Shown: piece by piece, positions 8,945 to 18,524 of the stretch
Numbering within the stretch: the stretch's first letter is position 1
How the letters are laid out: every line of letters begins with the position of its first letter
Notes under the pieces: generated by a model
Seen by the model: only the letters and a program-made list of their open reading frames with translations
Told to the model about the DNA's origin: nothing
The model's database searches: none
Source: Ferruginibacter sp.
GTDB lineage: Bacteria > Bacteroidota > Bacteroidia > Chitinophagales > Chitinophagaceae
Assembly: GCF_028288465.1 (NCBI RefSeq)
Contig: NZ_JAQBNR010000060.1
Coordinates: 62,001 to 126,000 of the forward strand
Length of the DNA: 64,000 nt
Direction: 5' to 3'
Program-made: the position numbers and the translations under genes

Positions 8945-11035
8945 TCACTCCGTAATTACCTCAAATTCGGCATACCCTACCCTATTGTCACCTTGCGTAT
9001 TTTGAAGCGCCTGTAGTTTAATGAAGCGTGCCTTTTGGGGAGCAAATGATTTTGATTGCAACAAAGGATTGTTTTTAATATTGGCAAATTCGCCTTCATT
9101 CACTTTTGTCCATTCAACGCCATCCTGAGAAATAAAAAAAGCATATTTGGAGATAATACCCGAAGCCCACCAGTTTTGATCTGGCAGGTATTTAAAGCCA
9201 CTCACATTTTCCATCTTACCTAAATCGATTACCAGGTCAACAGGCAGTTGCATGCTATTGTTTTGGTACCATTGTGTGCCCGGGTTGCCATCCAATATGT
9301 TATTGACAGTCGTATCATTAATGCCAATTATTTTCCAGTTCTTTCTGGCTATCTCAAAACTTTCTTCTGTTACCGAACTGGACTTCCCCGTTTTTGCATC
9401 CCAGGCAATCGCTTTTATCATCACTTTGCCATCACCCGTTTTAACCGGACCGGTGTATTTTGCAGCCGTTGCCGGCGTAGGATTACTGCCATTTGTTGTG
9501 TAATAAATTTGAGATTCAGCATCTGCCGGTTTGATAGTGATATCGCCTGACCGCTCACGAACTACAACCGGCGGCGCCAATATTTGTGGTGCATTATAGA
9601 TACCCATGCTGGAAATAAGCGGGCTGCTTTTGGCATCAGTAACAGCAAAGCGAAGTTTGGTGGCGGTCACTGTTGGAAAGCGAAGGATGCGCTTGTACCC
9701 AATGGTGGTTTGTTTTGCCAGTTCTTTCCAAGCACCATTTACAAATCCTTCAACCGTGAATGATTTTACACGCTGACCCAATGGTATGTATTCCTGCACC
9801 AGAAAACGGTTGAAAGTAACTGGCTTTGTGAACTGCATCGTCAACGAACCTGTCTTCACATCACCGTCTGTTGCCCAATAGGTTTTGTTGCTTTGGTCAA
9901 TGGCTTTATCTCCTGCAAATTTTTCATCCTTTCCGCGAAAATTGGAGGCTGCAGTTTTGCAACCGGTCAGCAGGTTTACAGCAAATGCTTTTTTAACTGC
10001 CTGTGCAAATGCTGTTACTACTTTTTCGTCTTTGGGATGTATTAATCCATTGGGCATTATAGGAAAATTCAACAACAAAGTAGCGTTGCGACCAATGGAG
10101 TTATAATAGATCTCCATCAACTGCGGCAATGTTTTTACTTTACCATCCTCTTTTTTATGGTAAAACCATTCGGGCCTGATCGAAGTGTTTACTTCACCGG
10201 GCACCCATTTGTTGCCATTTTCTACACCATGGCGAAGCATATCTTCAGGCACATCACCGGTTGAGTCCAGCAGGCTCCAGTTTGTTTCGCCCACATAGCC
10301 GGCTTCTGTACCCACCCAGCGCAAGTCTGCTCTTTTTCCACCATCGTTCCAGATCACTATTTTGGGTTGCAGTTCCCGTACCAGTTTATAAGTATTCTCC
10401 CAATCATAATAGGTGGTGCGGTCAATTTTACGTGTTTCGTTGGCACCGCCATAATAGCCATTGCCACCATTGGCTCCATCAAACCACACTTCAAAAATAT
10501 CCCCGTAGTTGGTCAGCAATTCCCGCAGCTGGTTTCGGAAATACGTAATGTATTCCGGCTTACCATAGTCTGCCCGGTTTCTATCCCATGGTGATAAATA
10601 AATACCCAGTTTCAATCCATATTCTTTACATGCCTCAGACATCTCCCTGACAATATCGCCCTTGCCATTTTTCCAGGGACAATTTTTTACAGAGTATTCC
10701 GTATATTTTGAAGGCCATAAACAAAAGCCGCTATGGTGCTTGGCGGTAATGATAATGCCCTTCATCCCGGCCTCCTTCGCAATACGGGCCCACTGGCGGC
10801 AATCGAGCGAAACCGGGTTAAAGGTTTTTGGATCTTCATCGCCATTTCCCCATGCCATATCGGTATAAGTATTCACGGAAAAGTGAACAAAAGCATAGTA
10901 CTCCATTTGCTGCCATGCCAGCTGGTTTGCGGTTGGCAATGGTCCGAAAGGCGCTGGCGTGTTTGACTGGCCAACGGCATAAAAATGTACTGTTGCAAAA
11001 AGGAGAACGGCTGAAAAAATATTTTTATAATTCAT
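8945..11035 (-). CDS. Alpha-L-fucosidase, GH29, with discoidin-type carbohydrate-binding modules
   Basis: The protein has 696 residues. A signal peptide (MNYKNIFSAVLLFATVHFYAVGQ) is followed by the GH29 catalytic domain at about 35-345: YYAFVHFSVNTYTDMAWGNG, IIITAKHHSGFCLWPSKYTEY and GDIFEVWFDGANG. By alignment with the family, Asp186 in EVWFDG is the catalytic nucleophile of this retaining exo-fucosidase. The short active-site segments resemble the subfamily specific for branched alpha-1,3/1,4-linked fucose, but that is tentative. C-terminally there are a discoidin-like domain (~355-485), a chitobiase-type module (YYTTNGSNPTPATAAKYTGP, ~495-560) and a second F5/8C domain (~565-694). It should act in the periplasm or on the surface on fucosylated glycans. 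A GH95 fucosidase lies 3.7 kb downstream in the opposite orientation. Confidence 0.93.
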   Translation of the reverse strand: MNYKNIFSAVLLFATVHFYAVGQSNTPAPFGPLPTANQLAWQQMEYYAFVHFSVNTYTDMAWGNGDEDPKTFNPVSLDCRQWARIAKEAGMKGIIITAKHHSGFCLWPSKYTEYSVKNCPWKNGKGDIVREMSEACKEYGLKLGIYLSPWDRNRADYGKPEYITYFRNQLRELLTNYGDIFEVWFDGANGGNGYYGGANETRKIDRTTYYDWENTYKLVRELQPKIVIWNDGGKRADLRWVGTEAGYVGETNWSLLDSTGDVPEDMLRHGVENGNKWVPGEVNTSIRPEWFYHKKEDGKVKTLPQLMEIYYNSIGRNATLLLNFPIMPNGLIHPKDEKVVTAFAQAVKKAFAVNLLTGCKTAASNFRGKDEKFAGDKAIDQSNKTYWATDGDVKTGSLTMQFTKPVTFNRFLVQEYIPLGQRVKSFTVEGFVNGAWKELAKQTTIGYKRILRFPTVTATKLRFAVTDAKSSPLISSMGIYNAPQILAPPVVVRERSGDITIKPADAESQIYYTTNGSNPTPATAAKYTGPVKTGDGKVMIKAIAWDAKTGKSSSVTEESFEIARKNWKIIGINDTTVNNILDGNPGTQWYQNNSMQLPVDLVIDLGKMENVSGFKYLPDQNWWASGIISKYAFFISQDGVEWTKVNEGEFANIKNNPLLQSKSFAPQKARFIKLQALQNTQGDNRVGYAEFEVITE

Positions 11036-11419
11036 CTGATTGAGGGCAGGTAAGCTGTTACTTTTTAATTGGTTTAAGTTGTGATTTTAAATGGAAATTT
11101 ACATCCTTTCGCTTTAAACTTTACCATTTTTTAATTTCATTCAAATAAAATTATCTAAATTTCAATAGGTCACAACGATCGGTATTGACGGATGTTACTT
11201 ATGTGATGCCCACCGGCTAGTTAGCCAGCCTGTTGAAGAACAAAAGGCAAATGAAACAAAGCTGCCGGTTCTTGTTACGGCCAGCTCTACTGCTCAAAAC
11301 ATTTAAGGGGTGGTGTATTATTTTCTTTATTATTTAAAGTGAATCGATATTCTCAACTCTTTGTATGGCCAGTGTAATTGAAAGAACTGTCTTGTTTCAC
11401 TTCAATAATGGCTCATTTA
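11036..11419. other. Intergenic gap, about 380 bases
   Basis: This is upstream of the GH29 gene on the minus strand and should hold its promoter. It is AT-rich. I see no small gene, RNA or repeat. Confidence 0.35.
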
Positions 11420-11887
11420 CTATTTCTTTTCCGGAATTTTCCCCACGCTGGCCAGCACGCATTTCCACTTACCCCGTTCTTTGATAAAAATATCCTGCGA
11501 AAAATAATTGGCACTAAATGGAATTCCATTTGCAACTCCTTTTTCTTTCGACTTACATAAAACGATCACCGTATTTTTGTATATCCTGTATTCAAAATCG
11601 TAAGGAGTACAATATTCGTAAAGGGAGCTATCCTTCCTGAAATTTTCAAGGGTTTGCTGCCGGTTATTTCGTCCGCCGGTTCTTCCTAAATTAATAAAAT
11701 CATCCGCTAATACGCCGCTTATTAAATTAATATCATGGAAAACATAGGCATTATGCCAATCCAATTCAAGACGCTCTATCGTCCTGATATCTTTATTTAC
11801 TTTTTGTGCCTGCACATTTGTACCTGCAAACAAAACAATAACTAAAATTAACATGCAGATCAGGGATTTTAAATTTTGTTTTTCCAT
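11420..11887 (-). CDS. Secreted NTF2-like (DUF4440/SnoaL-type) protein
   Basis: The protein has 155 residues. A signal peptide (LICMLILVIVLFAGTNVQAQ) precedes one NTF2-fold domain: IRTIERLELDWHNAYVFHDI, LADDFINLGRTGGRNNRQQ, and the closing IFIKERGKWKCVLASVGKI. This cone-shaped fold occurs in enzymes and ligand-binding proteins; no catalytic residues can be assigned. The domain order and length fit the DUF4440 subgroup common in Bacteroidota secreted proteins. It is transcribed toward the GH29 gene but is separated from it by almost 400 bases, so co-transcription is unlikely. Confidence 0.8.
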   Translation of the reverse strand: MEKQNLKSLICMLILVIVLFAGTNVQAQKVNKDIRTIERLELDWHNAYVFHDINLISGVLADDFINLGRTGGRNNRQQTLENFRKDSSLYEYCTPYDFEYRIYKNTVIVLCKSKEKGVANGIPFSANYFSQDIFIKERGKWKCVLASVGKIPEKK

Positions 11888-12242
11888 AATTCATTAAATG
11901 TTGGATGTTTGTCAGCACTGCCAGCCGATACGATAATGGTTGTATCATCCGCAAGTAAAACAAAAATTATGGTTTATACCAACGCTTCCATCTAATCAAA
12001 TTTTCCGCAGGCATATCCTGCCCCCTATTAATAATTGTATTGTAACAAGGTGATTGTAAGAGGGGGTGCACTTTTACCAAAGGTTGTTTGACTGCACCCA
12101 AACCAATTTCAATTGTAACATTTCGGGGCAATGCTTTTAAAGAAGTGTTGCAGCAAAGTCAGAATGTAGCAACAGTTCCAATGTATACTTTGCCTGAATT
12201 AAAAATAACTTGTAGATTTAGGAGACTTAAACGCCATACTGT
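11888..12242. other. Divergent intergenic region, about 355 bases
   Basis: This separates the NTF2-like gene (minus) from the serine dehydratase gene (plus). A 62-codon frame at 12088-12276 overlaps the dehydratase start and is not supported. No riboswitch fold was recognised. Confidence 0.35.
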
Positions 12243-13823
12243 ATGCGCAACTATCCCAGTATATTCAACGATGTGATTGGCCCGGTAATGCGGGGGCCAT
12301 CCAGTTCACACTGTGCTGCTTCTTTACGAATTGGCAAATTATGCCGCGATTTGATGGACGGTCAGATGAGTCATATTTTAATCGAGTTTGACCCACACGG
12401 CTCCCTGGCTACCACGCACACCAGCCAGGGTTCAGATATGGGATTGTTTGGTGGCTTTTTGGGATGGGAAGCCTATGATGAAAGACTACCGGCTTCAGCT
12501 GACCACATCGACCGGGCAGGCATTAAAATCGAAATTGAAATCAGCCCGTTAACTGCCAGCAATCACCCCAATACCTACCAGCTCACATTGAGTTCAAAAG
12601 AGGAATGCAGGCGAATGGTAGCTGTCTCGACCGGCGGCGGAATGATTGAAGTGATCTCGATAGATGGCGCTGCTGTATCTATGGCAGGTGATTATTTTGA
12701 AACACTGATTTACTGTGATCACCCTGAAAATGTTACTGCCTTTTTGCAGGAAGCAGCGGATGTTGATGCACTGGAATGGCATCCCGGTGAACATTCTTTT
12801 ATTGAAATAAAAGCGCAGCAATTTTTACCCGGCAATTTATGCAACGAGCTGCTTGCATTTACTGAAGTACACCGCATTAAAAAGCTGGCGCCGGTGTTAC
12901 CCATCATGGCAAGAAAAAATATTTCAGTACCCTTTATTACCTGCCAGGAAATGTTGCAATACAACCAGGATAAAAATTTTTCTCTTTGGGAACTGGCGGT
13001 GGAGTATGAAAGTGAAAGAGGCGGCATTACCAAAGAAGCTGTGTTTGAAAAAATGCGTGCTATTTTTCGCATCATGGAAAATGCCATTCAACTGGGTTTG
13101 AAAGGAACGCACTACGATGACAGAATATTAGGAAGCCAGTCTCTGCAATTTAAAGAACAGTTACAAAAAAAACGGTTGCCCGGCGGTGATGCCAGTAATA
13201 CCATCATCATGTATGTGTCGGCAATGATGGAAGTTAAAAGTTCAATGGGGGTAATTGTGGCAGCGCCAACGGCCGGCTCATGCGGTGCTTTGCCCGGGGC
13301 AATTATAGGCATGGGAGAATCGCTTGGCCTATCCGAAGATGAAAAAGTAAAAGGCCTGTTAGCAGCCGGTTTAATAGGTGTATTTATTGCCGCACATGCC
13401 ACCTTTGCCGCGGAAGTGGGCGGCTGTATGGCGGAGACAGGCAGTGGCGGAGGCATGGCCGCTGCAGGAATTGTGGTAATGGCAAATGGTTCATTAAACC
13501 AGTCGCTGGCTGCAGCATCGCTGGCTTTGCAAAATTCATTGGGGCTAATTTGCGACCCCATCGGTAACCGGGTAGAAGCACCCTGCCTGGGGCGAAATGT
13601 AATGGCAGCAACCAATGCAGCAGCCTGCGCTAACATGGCTTTGTCTGATTACAATCATTTAATTCCATTGGATGAAGTAATTGACACCATGCAAAAAGTA
13701 GGAAATGAAATTCATCATACACTCCGTTGCACCAATTTAGGCGGCTTGTCAGTTACAGCTGCAGCAAAAGAAATAGAAGCACAACTGGAGATGCAATCCG
13801 CCCCATTTTTTAAAGTATGTTAA
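12243..13823 (+). CDS. sdaA: L-serine dehydratase (L-serine ammonia-lyase), single-chain iron-sulfur type
   Basis: The protein has 526 residues and should convert L-serine to pyruvate and ammonia in the cytoplasm. Residues 1-210 are the beta domain (MRGPSSSHCAASLRIG, FDPHGSLATTHTSQGSD) and 220-526 the alpha domain (AAPTAGSCGALPGAIIG, EVGGCMAETGSGGGM, CDPIGNRVEAPCLGRN). Cys395, Cys437 and Cys448 have the same spacing (42 and 11) as the [4Fe-4S] ligands Cys343, Cys385 and Cys396 of the Legionella enzyme. The chain also ends in a cysteine (Cys526, ...FFKVC), as the Legionella enzyme does, where the terminal Cys occupies the fourth iron site in the resting state. At 526 residues it is longer than the ~455-residue enzymes because of extra sequence between the domains. 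A permease gene follows 37 bases downstream. Confidence 0.95.
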   Translation: MRNYPSIFNDVIGPVMRGPSSSHCAASLRIGKLCRDLMDGQMSHILIEFDPHGSLATTHTSQGSDMGLFGGFLGWEAYDERLPASADHIDRAGIKIEIEISPLTASNHPNTYQLTLSSKEECRRMVAVSTGGGMIEVISIDGAAVSMAGDYFETLIYCDHPENVTAFLQEAADVDALEWHPGEHSFIEIKAQQFLPGNLCNELLAFTEVHRIKKLAPVLPIMARKNISVPFITCQEMLQYNQDKNFSLWELAVEYESERGGITKEAVFEKMRAIFRIMENAIQLGLKGTHYDDRILGSQSLQFKEQLQKKRLPGGDASNTIIMYVSAMMEVKSSMGVIVAAPTAGSCGALPGAIIGMGESLGLSEDEKVKGLLAAGLIGVFIAAHATFAAEVGGCMAETGSGGGMAAAGIVVMANGSLNQSLAAASLALQNSLGLICDPIGNRVEAPCLGRNVMAATNAAACANMALSDYNHLIPLDEVIDTMQKVGNEIHHTLRCTNLGGLSVTAAAKEIEAQLEMQSAPFFKVC

Positions 13824-13860
13824 ACCAATCGCAGTTTTAAAGTGTAACAATTTTAAAGAT

Positions 13861-14754
13861 ATGATTACAATAATCTGGGTGACACTTTTACTGTTGGGGA
13901 TTGGATATATAATACTGTTGGCCCGTGATGTGCTTAAACATCAAGCTGTTTTAGAAAATATAAACATTTACATAACCGCCATCATTGGCTTTGTAGTAAA
14001 CTTCTTTGATGTACTGGGCATTGGCGCTTTTGCCCCGCAAACTGCTCTTTTAAAATTCACCAAACAAACTGACGACGCCATACTACCAGGCACCTTGAAC
14101 GTAACCAACACTATCCCGGTCGTCATCCAGGCGCTTATATTTATTCAAATCATTGAAGTAGATGTATTAACACTGGTATTGATGCTGGTGGCCGCAACAA
14201 TGGGTGCCTTAATGGGCGCAGGTTTCATTGCAGCGTTGCCGGTAAAATCAATCCGCCTCATTATGGGTTTTGCATTACTGGTTACTGTTGGTTTTATGCT
14301 GGCGACAAAAATGAATTGGATACAGGGCGGCGGCGATGCCATTGCCCTGACCGGGTATAAATTAATGATAGCAGTGGCAGTGAACTTTTTGCTGGGTGCT
14401 TTAATGACCGCAGGCATCGGGTTGTATGCTCCCTGTATGGCGCTGGTATTTGCGTTAGGTATGTCGCCACAGGTGGCGTTTCCGGTAATGATGGGCTCAT
14501 GCGCCTTTTTGATGCCGCCTGCATCTGCAAAATTTATCAGTAAAGGGGCTTACAACAGAAAAGCTACCGTTGCGATGGCAATCCCCGGATCGGTCGCGGT
14601 ATTAATTGCTGCTTACTTTGTAAAATCACTGCCACTCGATCATTTAAAAACGGTGGTGATGATCGTTATTTTAATTACCAGCGCCATCATGTTTAAAGAT
14701 GCATTTAAAAAACCAACTACAAATGAACTTACCTCACATCCAGACAAAATCTAA
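13861..14754 (+). CDS. TauE/SafE family membrane permease (sulfite exporter-like)
   Basis: The protein has 297 residues and about eight hydrophobic segments. It shows the two related halves of the TauE/SafE (former DUF81) family: VVNFFDVLGIGAFAPQTALL with PGTLNVTNTIPVVIQ in the first, and GALMTAGIGLYAPCMALVFALGMSPQVAFPVMMGS in the second. Members export or import small organic anions such as sulfite, sulfoacetate or related compounds across the inner membrane. It follows the serine dehydratase by 37 bases, so the two are likely co-transcribed; a link to serine- or cysteine-derived anions is only inference. Its 3' end overlaps the start region of the GH95 gene. Confidence 0.88.
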   Translation: MITIIWVTLLLLGIGYIILLARDVLKHQAVLENINIYITAIIGFVVNFFDVLGIGAFAPQTALLKFTKQTDDAILPGTLNVTNTIPVVIQALIFIQIIEVDVLTLVLMLVAATMGALMGAGFIAALPVKSIRLIMGFALLVTVGFMLATKMNWIQGGGDAIALTGYKLMIAVAVNFLLGALMTAGIGLYAPCMALVFALGMSPQVAFPVMMGSCAFLMPPASAKFISKGAYNRKATVAMAIPGSVAVLIAAYFVKSLPLDHLKTVVMIVILITSAIMFKDAFKKPTTNELTSHPDKI

Positions 14755-17245
14755 AACCGGTTCTTTAAAAAAACGAAGCAAAATAATTTTGTTATGCAAG
14801 GGTTTCATCATGTTATTCTGCCATATGCCCGCTTTATTATTTGCACAGGAGCAACCAATGTCAGCCAGGATAGATCAACAAAACTTTTCGCCCGCAACCC
14901 TGATGTGGTATAAAAAACCCGCTGCAAAATGGGAAGATGCTCTGCCTGTGGGGAATGGAAGGTTGGGTGCAATGGTATACGGTAAAACCGATGAAGAAAT
15001 TATACAACTCAATGAAGATACTTACTGGTCAGGCGGCCCGTATTCAACCGTAGTAAAAGATGGATATAAAACATTGCCCGTCATTCAACAACTGGTTTTT
15101 GAAGGCGAGTTCTTAAAAGCGCATAATTTATTTGGCAGAAAATTAATGGGCTATCCTGTGGAACAACAGAAATACCAGTCGCTGGCTAATTTGCATTTCT
15201 TATTTCCAAAACAGGATTCAGTTACCAGCTATAAACGCTGGCTCGACCTTGAAACCGCCACTACCGGCGTATCGTTTTCGACGGGTGGTGTACAGTACCA
15301 GCGGGAAATTTTTGCTTCTGCACCAGACCAGGTAATCGTTATCCGGTTTACTGCGGATAAGCCCGGCAGTATCAGTTTTTCAGCCAGCCTGCACGGAGAA
15401 AGAAATCAGACACACTCCAACTATGCTACCGATTACTTTCAGATGGATAGTTATGGAAAGGATGGTTTGAAATTAACTGGTAAGAGCGCCGATTATATGG
15501 GTGTAAAAGGTCAGTTAAAATACGAAGCCATTCTAAAAGCCATACCCGAAGGCGGCAGGATAACAATAGATGATGCTACTTTGACCATAGAAAACGCAAA
15601 TGCCGTAACGTTGTATTTTGCAGCAGCTACCAACTTTGTAAACTACCAGGATGTATCTGCCAATGCGCATGAGCGTGTGCAAAATTACCTTGGCAATGTG
15701 CAGCAAAAAAAGTTCACGGATATAAGAGCTGCGCATATAACGGATCATCAACTTTTATTTAAAAGAGCAGTGCTTACTTTTCCCGGCACTACCAATTCTT
15801 TTCTGCCAACAGATCAAAGATTGCAGCAAATACAAACAACCAGCGATCCACAGTTGGCGGCTTTGTGTTATCAGTTTGGCAGGTATATCCTGATCGCTTC
15901 GTCAAGAGAGGGTACGCAGGCAGCCAACCTGCAGGGCATTTGGAATAACAATATGAACCCTCCATGGGATTCAAAATATACAACCAATATAAATACCCAG
16001 ATGAACTACTGGGCGGTGGAGTCTGCAAACCTCTCTGAATGTGCATCGCCATTGTATCAGTTGGTAAAAGACGTTACCGAGCAGGGTGCGCAGGTTGCCA
16101 AAGAACATTATGGAGCCAGCGGTTGGGTATTACACCAAAACACTGATCTGTGGCGGGTAGCTGCTCCCATGGACGGCCCTACCTGGGGTACCTTTACAGT
16201 AGGTGGTGCCTGGCTGGTCAATGAATTGTGGGAACATTACAAATTCACAAGAGACATTGATTATGTAAAAGATTTTTACCCCATCTTAAAAGGTTCAGTA
16301 GATTTTTTTATGCATTTCCTCGTGAAGCATCCCAACGGAAAATGGTTGGTTACCAATCCCTCTACATCGCCGGAAAATTTTCCGGGCAGTCCTAAAAACG
16401 GCCCCTATTTCGATGAAGTTACCGGGAGCACATTGCCGGGCACAACCATCTGTGCAGGGTCATCTATTGACATGCAGATTTTATCCGACCTCTTCACCAA
16501 TTATGAGCAGGCAAGTAAGTTATTGGGTAAGGATACCGCCTATGCAGTGAAAGTGGCAGCGGCAAGAAAACAATTGGTGCCGCCGCAAACAGGCAAGGAT
16601 GGTTCCCTGCAGGAATGGAGTGAGGACTGGCCGCAGCTGGAAAAAAATCACCGGCATTTTTCTCACCTGTATGGTTTGTACCCGGGCAATGTATTGTCAG
16701 TTAAAAAAACGCCCCAATGGGTAGATGCATGCAAAGCGGTATTAAACCAACGCGGCGATGAAGGAGCAGGCTGGTCAAGAGCATGGAAGATGTCGCTGTG
16801 GGCAAGATTGTACGATGGTGAAAGAGCCTATAAAATTTTTAAAGGCTATTTAAAAGATCAATGTTTTTTACAATTGTTTGCAAAATGCTTTACGCCCATG
16901 CAGGTAGATGGTTCGTTGGGTGTAACGGCCGGCATTACCGAAATGTTGGTACAATCGCATGAAGACGCCATTGATTTTTTACCCGCATTACCAAAGGAAT
17001 GGAGTACCGGTAGTTTTGAAGGCGTTTGTGTAAGAGGTGGCTTTGAGCTAAATTTTAGCTGGCAAAATAATCGGTTAATCCATGCGGGCATCCTGTCGAA
17101 GGCAGGGGCAATCTGTACACTTCATTTACCAGGCAAAGTAAAAGTAACCCACAACGGAAAGCCGGTTAAATTAACAATGTTGCCAGGTAATATTGCTGGT
17201 TTTCAAACACAAAAAAATGCGGTTTATCAGGTATTAATTTTATAG
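14723..17245 (+). CDS. Alpha-L-fucosidase/glycosidase, GH95
   Basis: The protein has 840 residues from the ATG at 14723; an in-frame ATG at 14699 is also possible. Either start overlaps the permease gene. A basic stretch and hydrophobic segment (LLCKGFIMLFCHMPALLFAQ) form the signal peptide. The N-terminal beta domain begins LMWYKKPAAKWEDALPVGNG and IIQLNEDTYWSGGP, a GH95 hallmark. In the (alpha/alpha)6 barrel, TTNINTQMNYW supplies Asn422 and Asn424, PSTSPEN supplies Glu551, and MQVDGSLG supplies Asp729. By homology to Bifidobacterium AfcA these are the residues that activate water, donate the proton and bind substrate in this inverting fucosidase. It should release terminal alpha-1,2-linked fucose, or galactose in some members. 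The overlap suggests co-transcription with the dehydratase and permease. Confidence 0.93.
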   Translation: MNLPHIQTKSKTGSLKKRSKIILLCKGFIMLFCHMPALLFAQEQPMSARIDQQNFSPATLMWYKKPAAKWEDALPVGNGRLGAMVYGKTDEEIIQLNEDTYWSGGPYSTVVKDGYKTLPVIQQLVFEGEFLKAHNLFGRKLMGYPVEQQKYQSLANLHFLFPKQDSVTSYKRWLDLETATTGVSFSTGGVQYQREIFASAPDQVIVIRFTADKPGSISFSASLHGERNQTHSNYATDYFQMDSYGKDGLKLTGKSADYMGVKGQLKYEAILKAIPEGGRITIDDATLTIENANAVTLYFAAATNFVNYQDVSANAHERVQNYLGNVQQKKFTDIRAAHITDHQLLFKRAVLTFPGTTNSFLPTDQRLQQIQTTSDPQLAALCYQFGRYILIASSREGTQAANLQGIWNNNMNPPWDSKYTTNINTQMNYWAVESANLSECASPLYQLVKDVTEQGAQVAKEHYGASGWVLHQNTDLWRVAAPMDGPTWGTFTVGGAWLVNELWEHYKFTRDIDYVKDFYPILKGSVDFFMHFLVKHPNGKWLVTNPSTSPENFPGSPKNGPYFDEVTGSTLPGTTICAGSSIDMQILSDLFTNYEQASKLLGKDTAYAVKVAAARKQLVPPQTGKDGSLQEWSEDWPQLEKNHRHFSHLYGLYPGNVLSVKKTPQWVDACKAVLNQRGDEGAGWSRAWKMSLWARLYDGERAYKIFKGYLKDQCFLQLFAKCFTPMQVDGSLGVTAGITEMLVQSHEDAIDFLPALPKEWSTGSFEGVCVRGGFELNFSWQNNRLIHAGILSKAGAICTLHLPGKVKVTHNGKPVKLTMLPGNIAGFQTQKNAVYQVLIL

Positions 17246-17575
17246 TTGAAAAATGCCAGCTGAGGGATTTAAAATATAAACAATCAGCGCCATCCGGAAG
17301 AGTACACCCGCTGTTTTAAATAGTTAGTTGGCAGATGAAAACCATGCAAAAAACTTAACTAAATGGCTGGCTTATGATGCAGCGGGCTGCCGGAACAGAA
17401 GCCAGCGACACATTGATGAACCATTTACCAAAGAACAGATGGTATTCATCGTTACACCTTTCTTTGTTTACCTATATCAACCACCAACAAAAGCTGCCGC
17501 AGAAGTGGCAGCTTTTTTATACCAGACATTAAGAATCAAATTATCCGTCCAACAAGTTCGTTCCCTGTTTTTCTT
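17246..17575. other. Intergenic gap, about 330 bases, with terminator
   Basis: This lies between the convergent GH95 and DHFR-like genes. A 97-codon plus-strand frame (17328-17621) is rejected because a strong terminator hairpin lies inside it. Nothing else is recognised. Confidence 0.45.
17489..17518 (+). terminator. Rho-independent terminator
   Basis: A perfect 10-base stem (AAAAGCTGCC at 17489-17498, GGCAGCTTTT at 17507-17516) with an 8-base loop runs into a tract of six T. It lies about 240 bases after the GH95 stop and should end that transcript. The A-tract on the left makes it usable from the minus strand too, for the convergent gene. Confidence 0.8.
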
Positions 17576-18169
17576 TTACACTTCAATGGTACCTGTTTTA
17601 ACTCGGCCGGCCCGATTGTAACAGGCAATAATAACCCCGGTTGTTGTAATCACACTTTCTGTTAATTTGAATGCTGCCGGAATTGCTCCATTGCCAAATA
17701 ACTTTTTTCCGTTACCAAGCGTTAATGGATAAATTTTTAGCCTGAGTTGGTCCACTAAATCATGCTTAAATAGCAGCTGGACAAGCTCGCTACTGCCCCA
17801 TACCTGGATGTCCGCACCAGCCGACTTTTTAAGTTGTTCAATATCTGTCAAGTTGTTGAGGAAAACTGAGTTTTTCCAATCTGATGCTTTCCTGGTTGCG
17901 GACATCACGTATTTGGTGCCTTCATTAATACCCGGCCAAAATTCTGCATGTTCTGGCCAGTAATTTTCCCAAAGCTCGAATGTTTTTCTGCCCAGCAAAT
18001 AATCTGCGGGCTGAAGCTCTTTTTGCAGCACCTTACCAAAAGCTTCGTCCGTGTAAGGTGCGGTCCAGCCGCCATATTTAAAGTCGCCTGATGTATCTTC
18101 CCCTGTTCCGCCGGGGGCCTGCAGTACGCCATCTAGTGTTATCATTGATAAGACTGTTATTGTTCTCAT
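17576..18169 (-). CDS. Dihydrofolate reductase family protein (RibD C-terminal fold)
   Basis: The protein has 197 residues. The opening MRTITVLSMITLDGVLQAP, then ADYLLGRKTFELWENYWP and the late IQVWGSSELVQLLFKHDLVDQLRL are ordered as in the RibD_C/DHFR-like family. These proteins bind NADPH. Most stand-alone members are not true dihydrofolate reductases and their substrates are unknown. No signal peptide is present. Length is usual (180-200). Neighbours give no hint of a pathway. Confidence 0.87.
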   Translation of the reverse strand: MRTITVLSMITLDGVLQAPGGTGEDTSGDFKYGGWTAPYTDEAFGKVLQKELQPADYLLGRKTFELWENYWPEHAEFWPGINEGTKYVMSATRKASDWKNSVFLNNLTDIEQLKKSAGADIQVWGSSELVQLLFKHDLVDQLRLKIYPLTLGNGKKLFGNGAIPAAFKLTESVITTTGVIIACYNRAGRVKTGTIEV

Positions 18170-18524
18170 GTTGCTTGTCCTCCTTTAATTTTTTAAAATG
18201 CTTAAAATGGTTTGGTAGCCTTCCCCCAGTTTCGGGGCATACAAATTTCGCCAATAAAAACCGGTTGACATTGTGTAAATGCGACATTACTGGTGGCAGT
18301 TTACGACAAGTCAGGAAGGGAAGCGCAGCGCCGGCAAATAGGGTCGTTCCGGTCGCATGATCATAAACCTTGCAACCCCCGTAAAAACAGGTAATGATTG
18401 AACAGGCCTACCCGCACAACTTGCCCCATTGAAACATTATTGACGTTATGAAGCAAGCTCAGAATAATATACCGGATTCAAATTCATCCAGCAGATTGTA
18501 AGGGGCATAACCAGGCCTGCATTT
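18170..18524. other. Intergenic gap, about 355 bases
   Basis: This sits between two minus-strand genes. An 89-codon plus-strand frame and a minus-strand frame extending upstream of the DHFR-like gene are both unsupported. No motif was recognised. Confidence 0.35.

Noticed and set aside
14699..14722. Upstream in-frame ATG for the GH95 gene
   Set aside because: Possible, but it adds only eight residues and a larger overlap with the permease gene; the ATG at 14723 was preferred without proof.
17328..17621. Plus-strand frame of 97 codons after the GH95 gene
   Set aside because: A strong terminator hairpin (17489-17518) lies inside it and the peptide has no recognisable features; it also overlaps the end of the DHFR-like gene.
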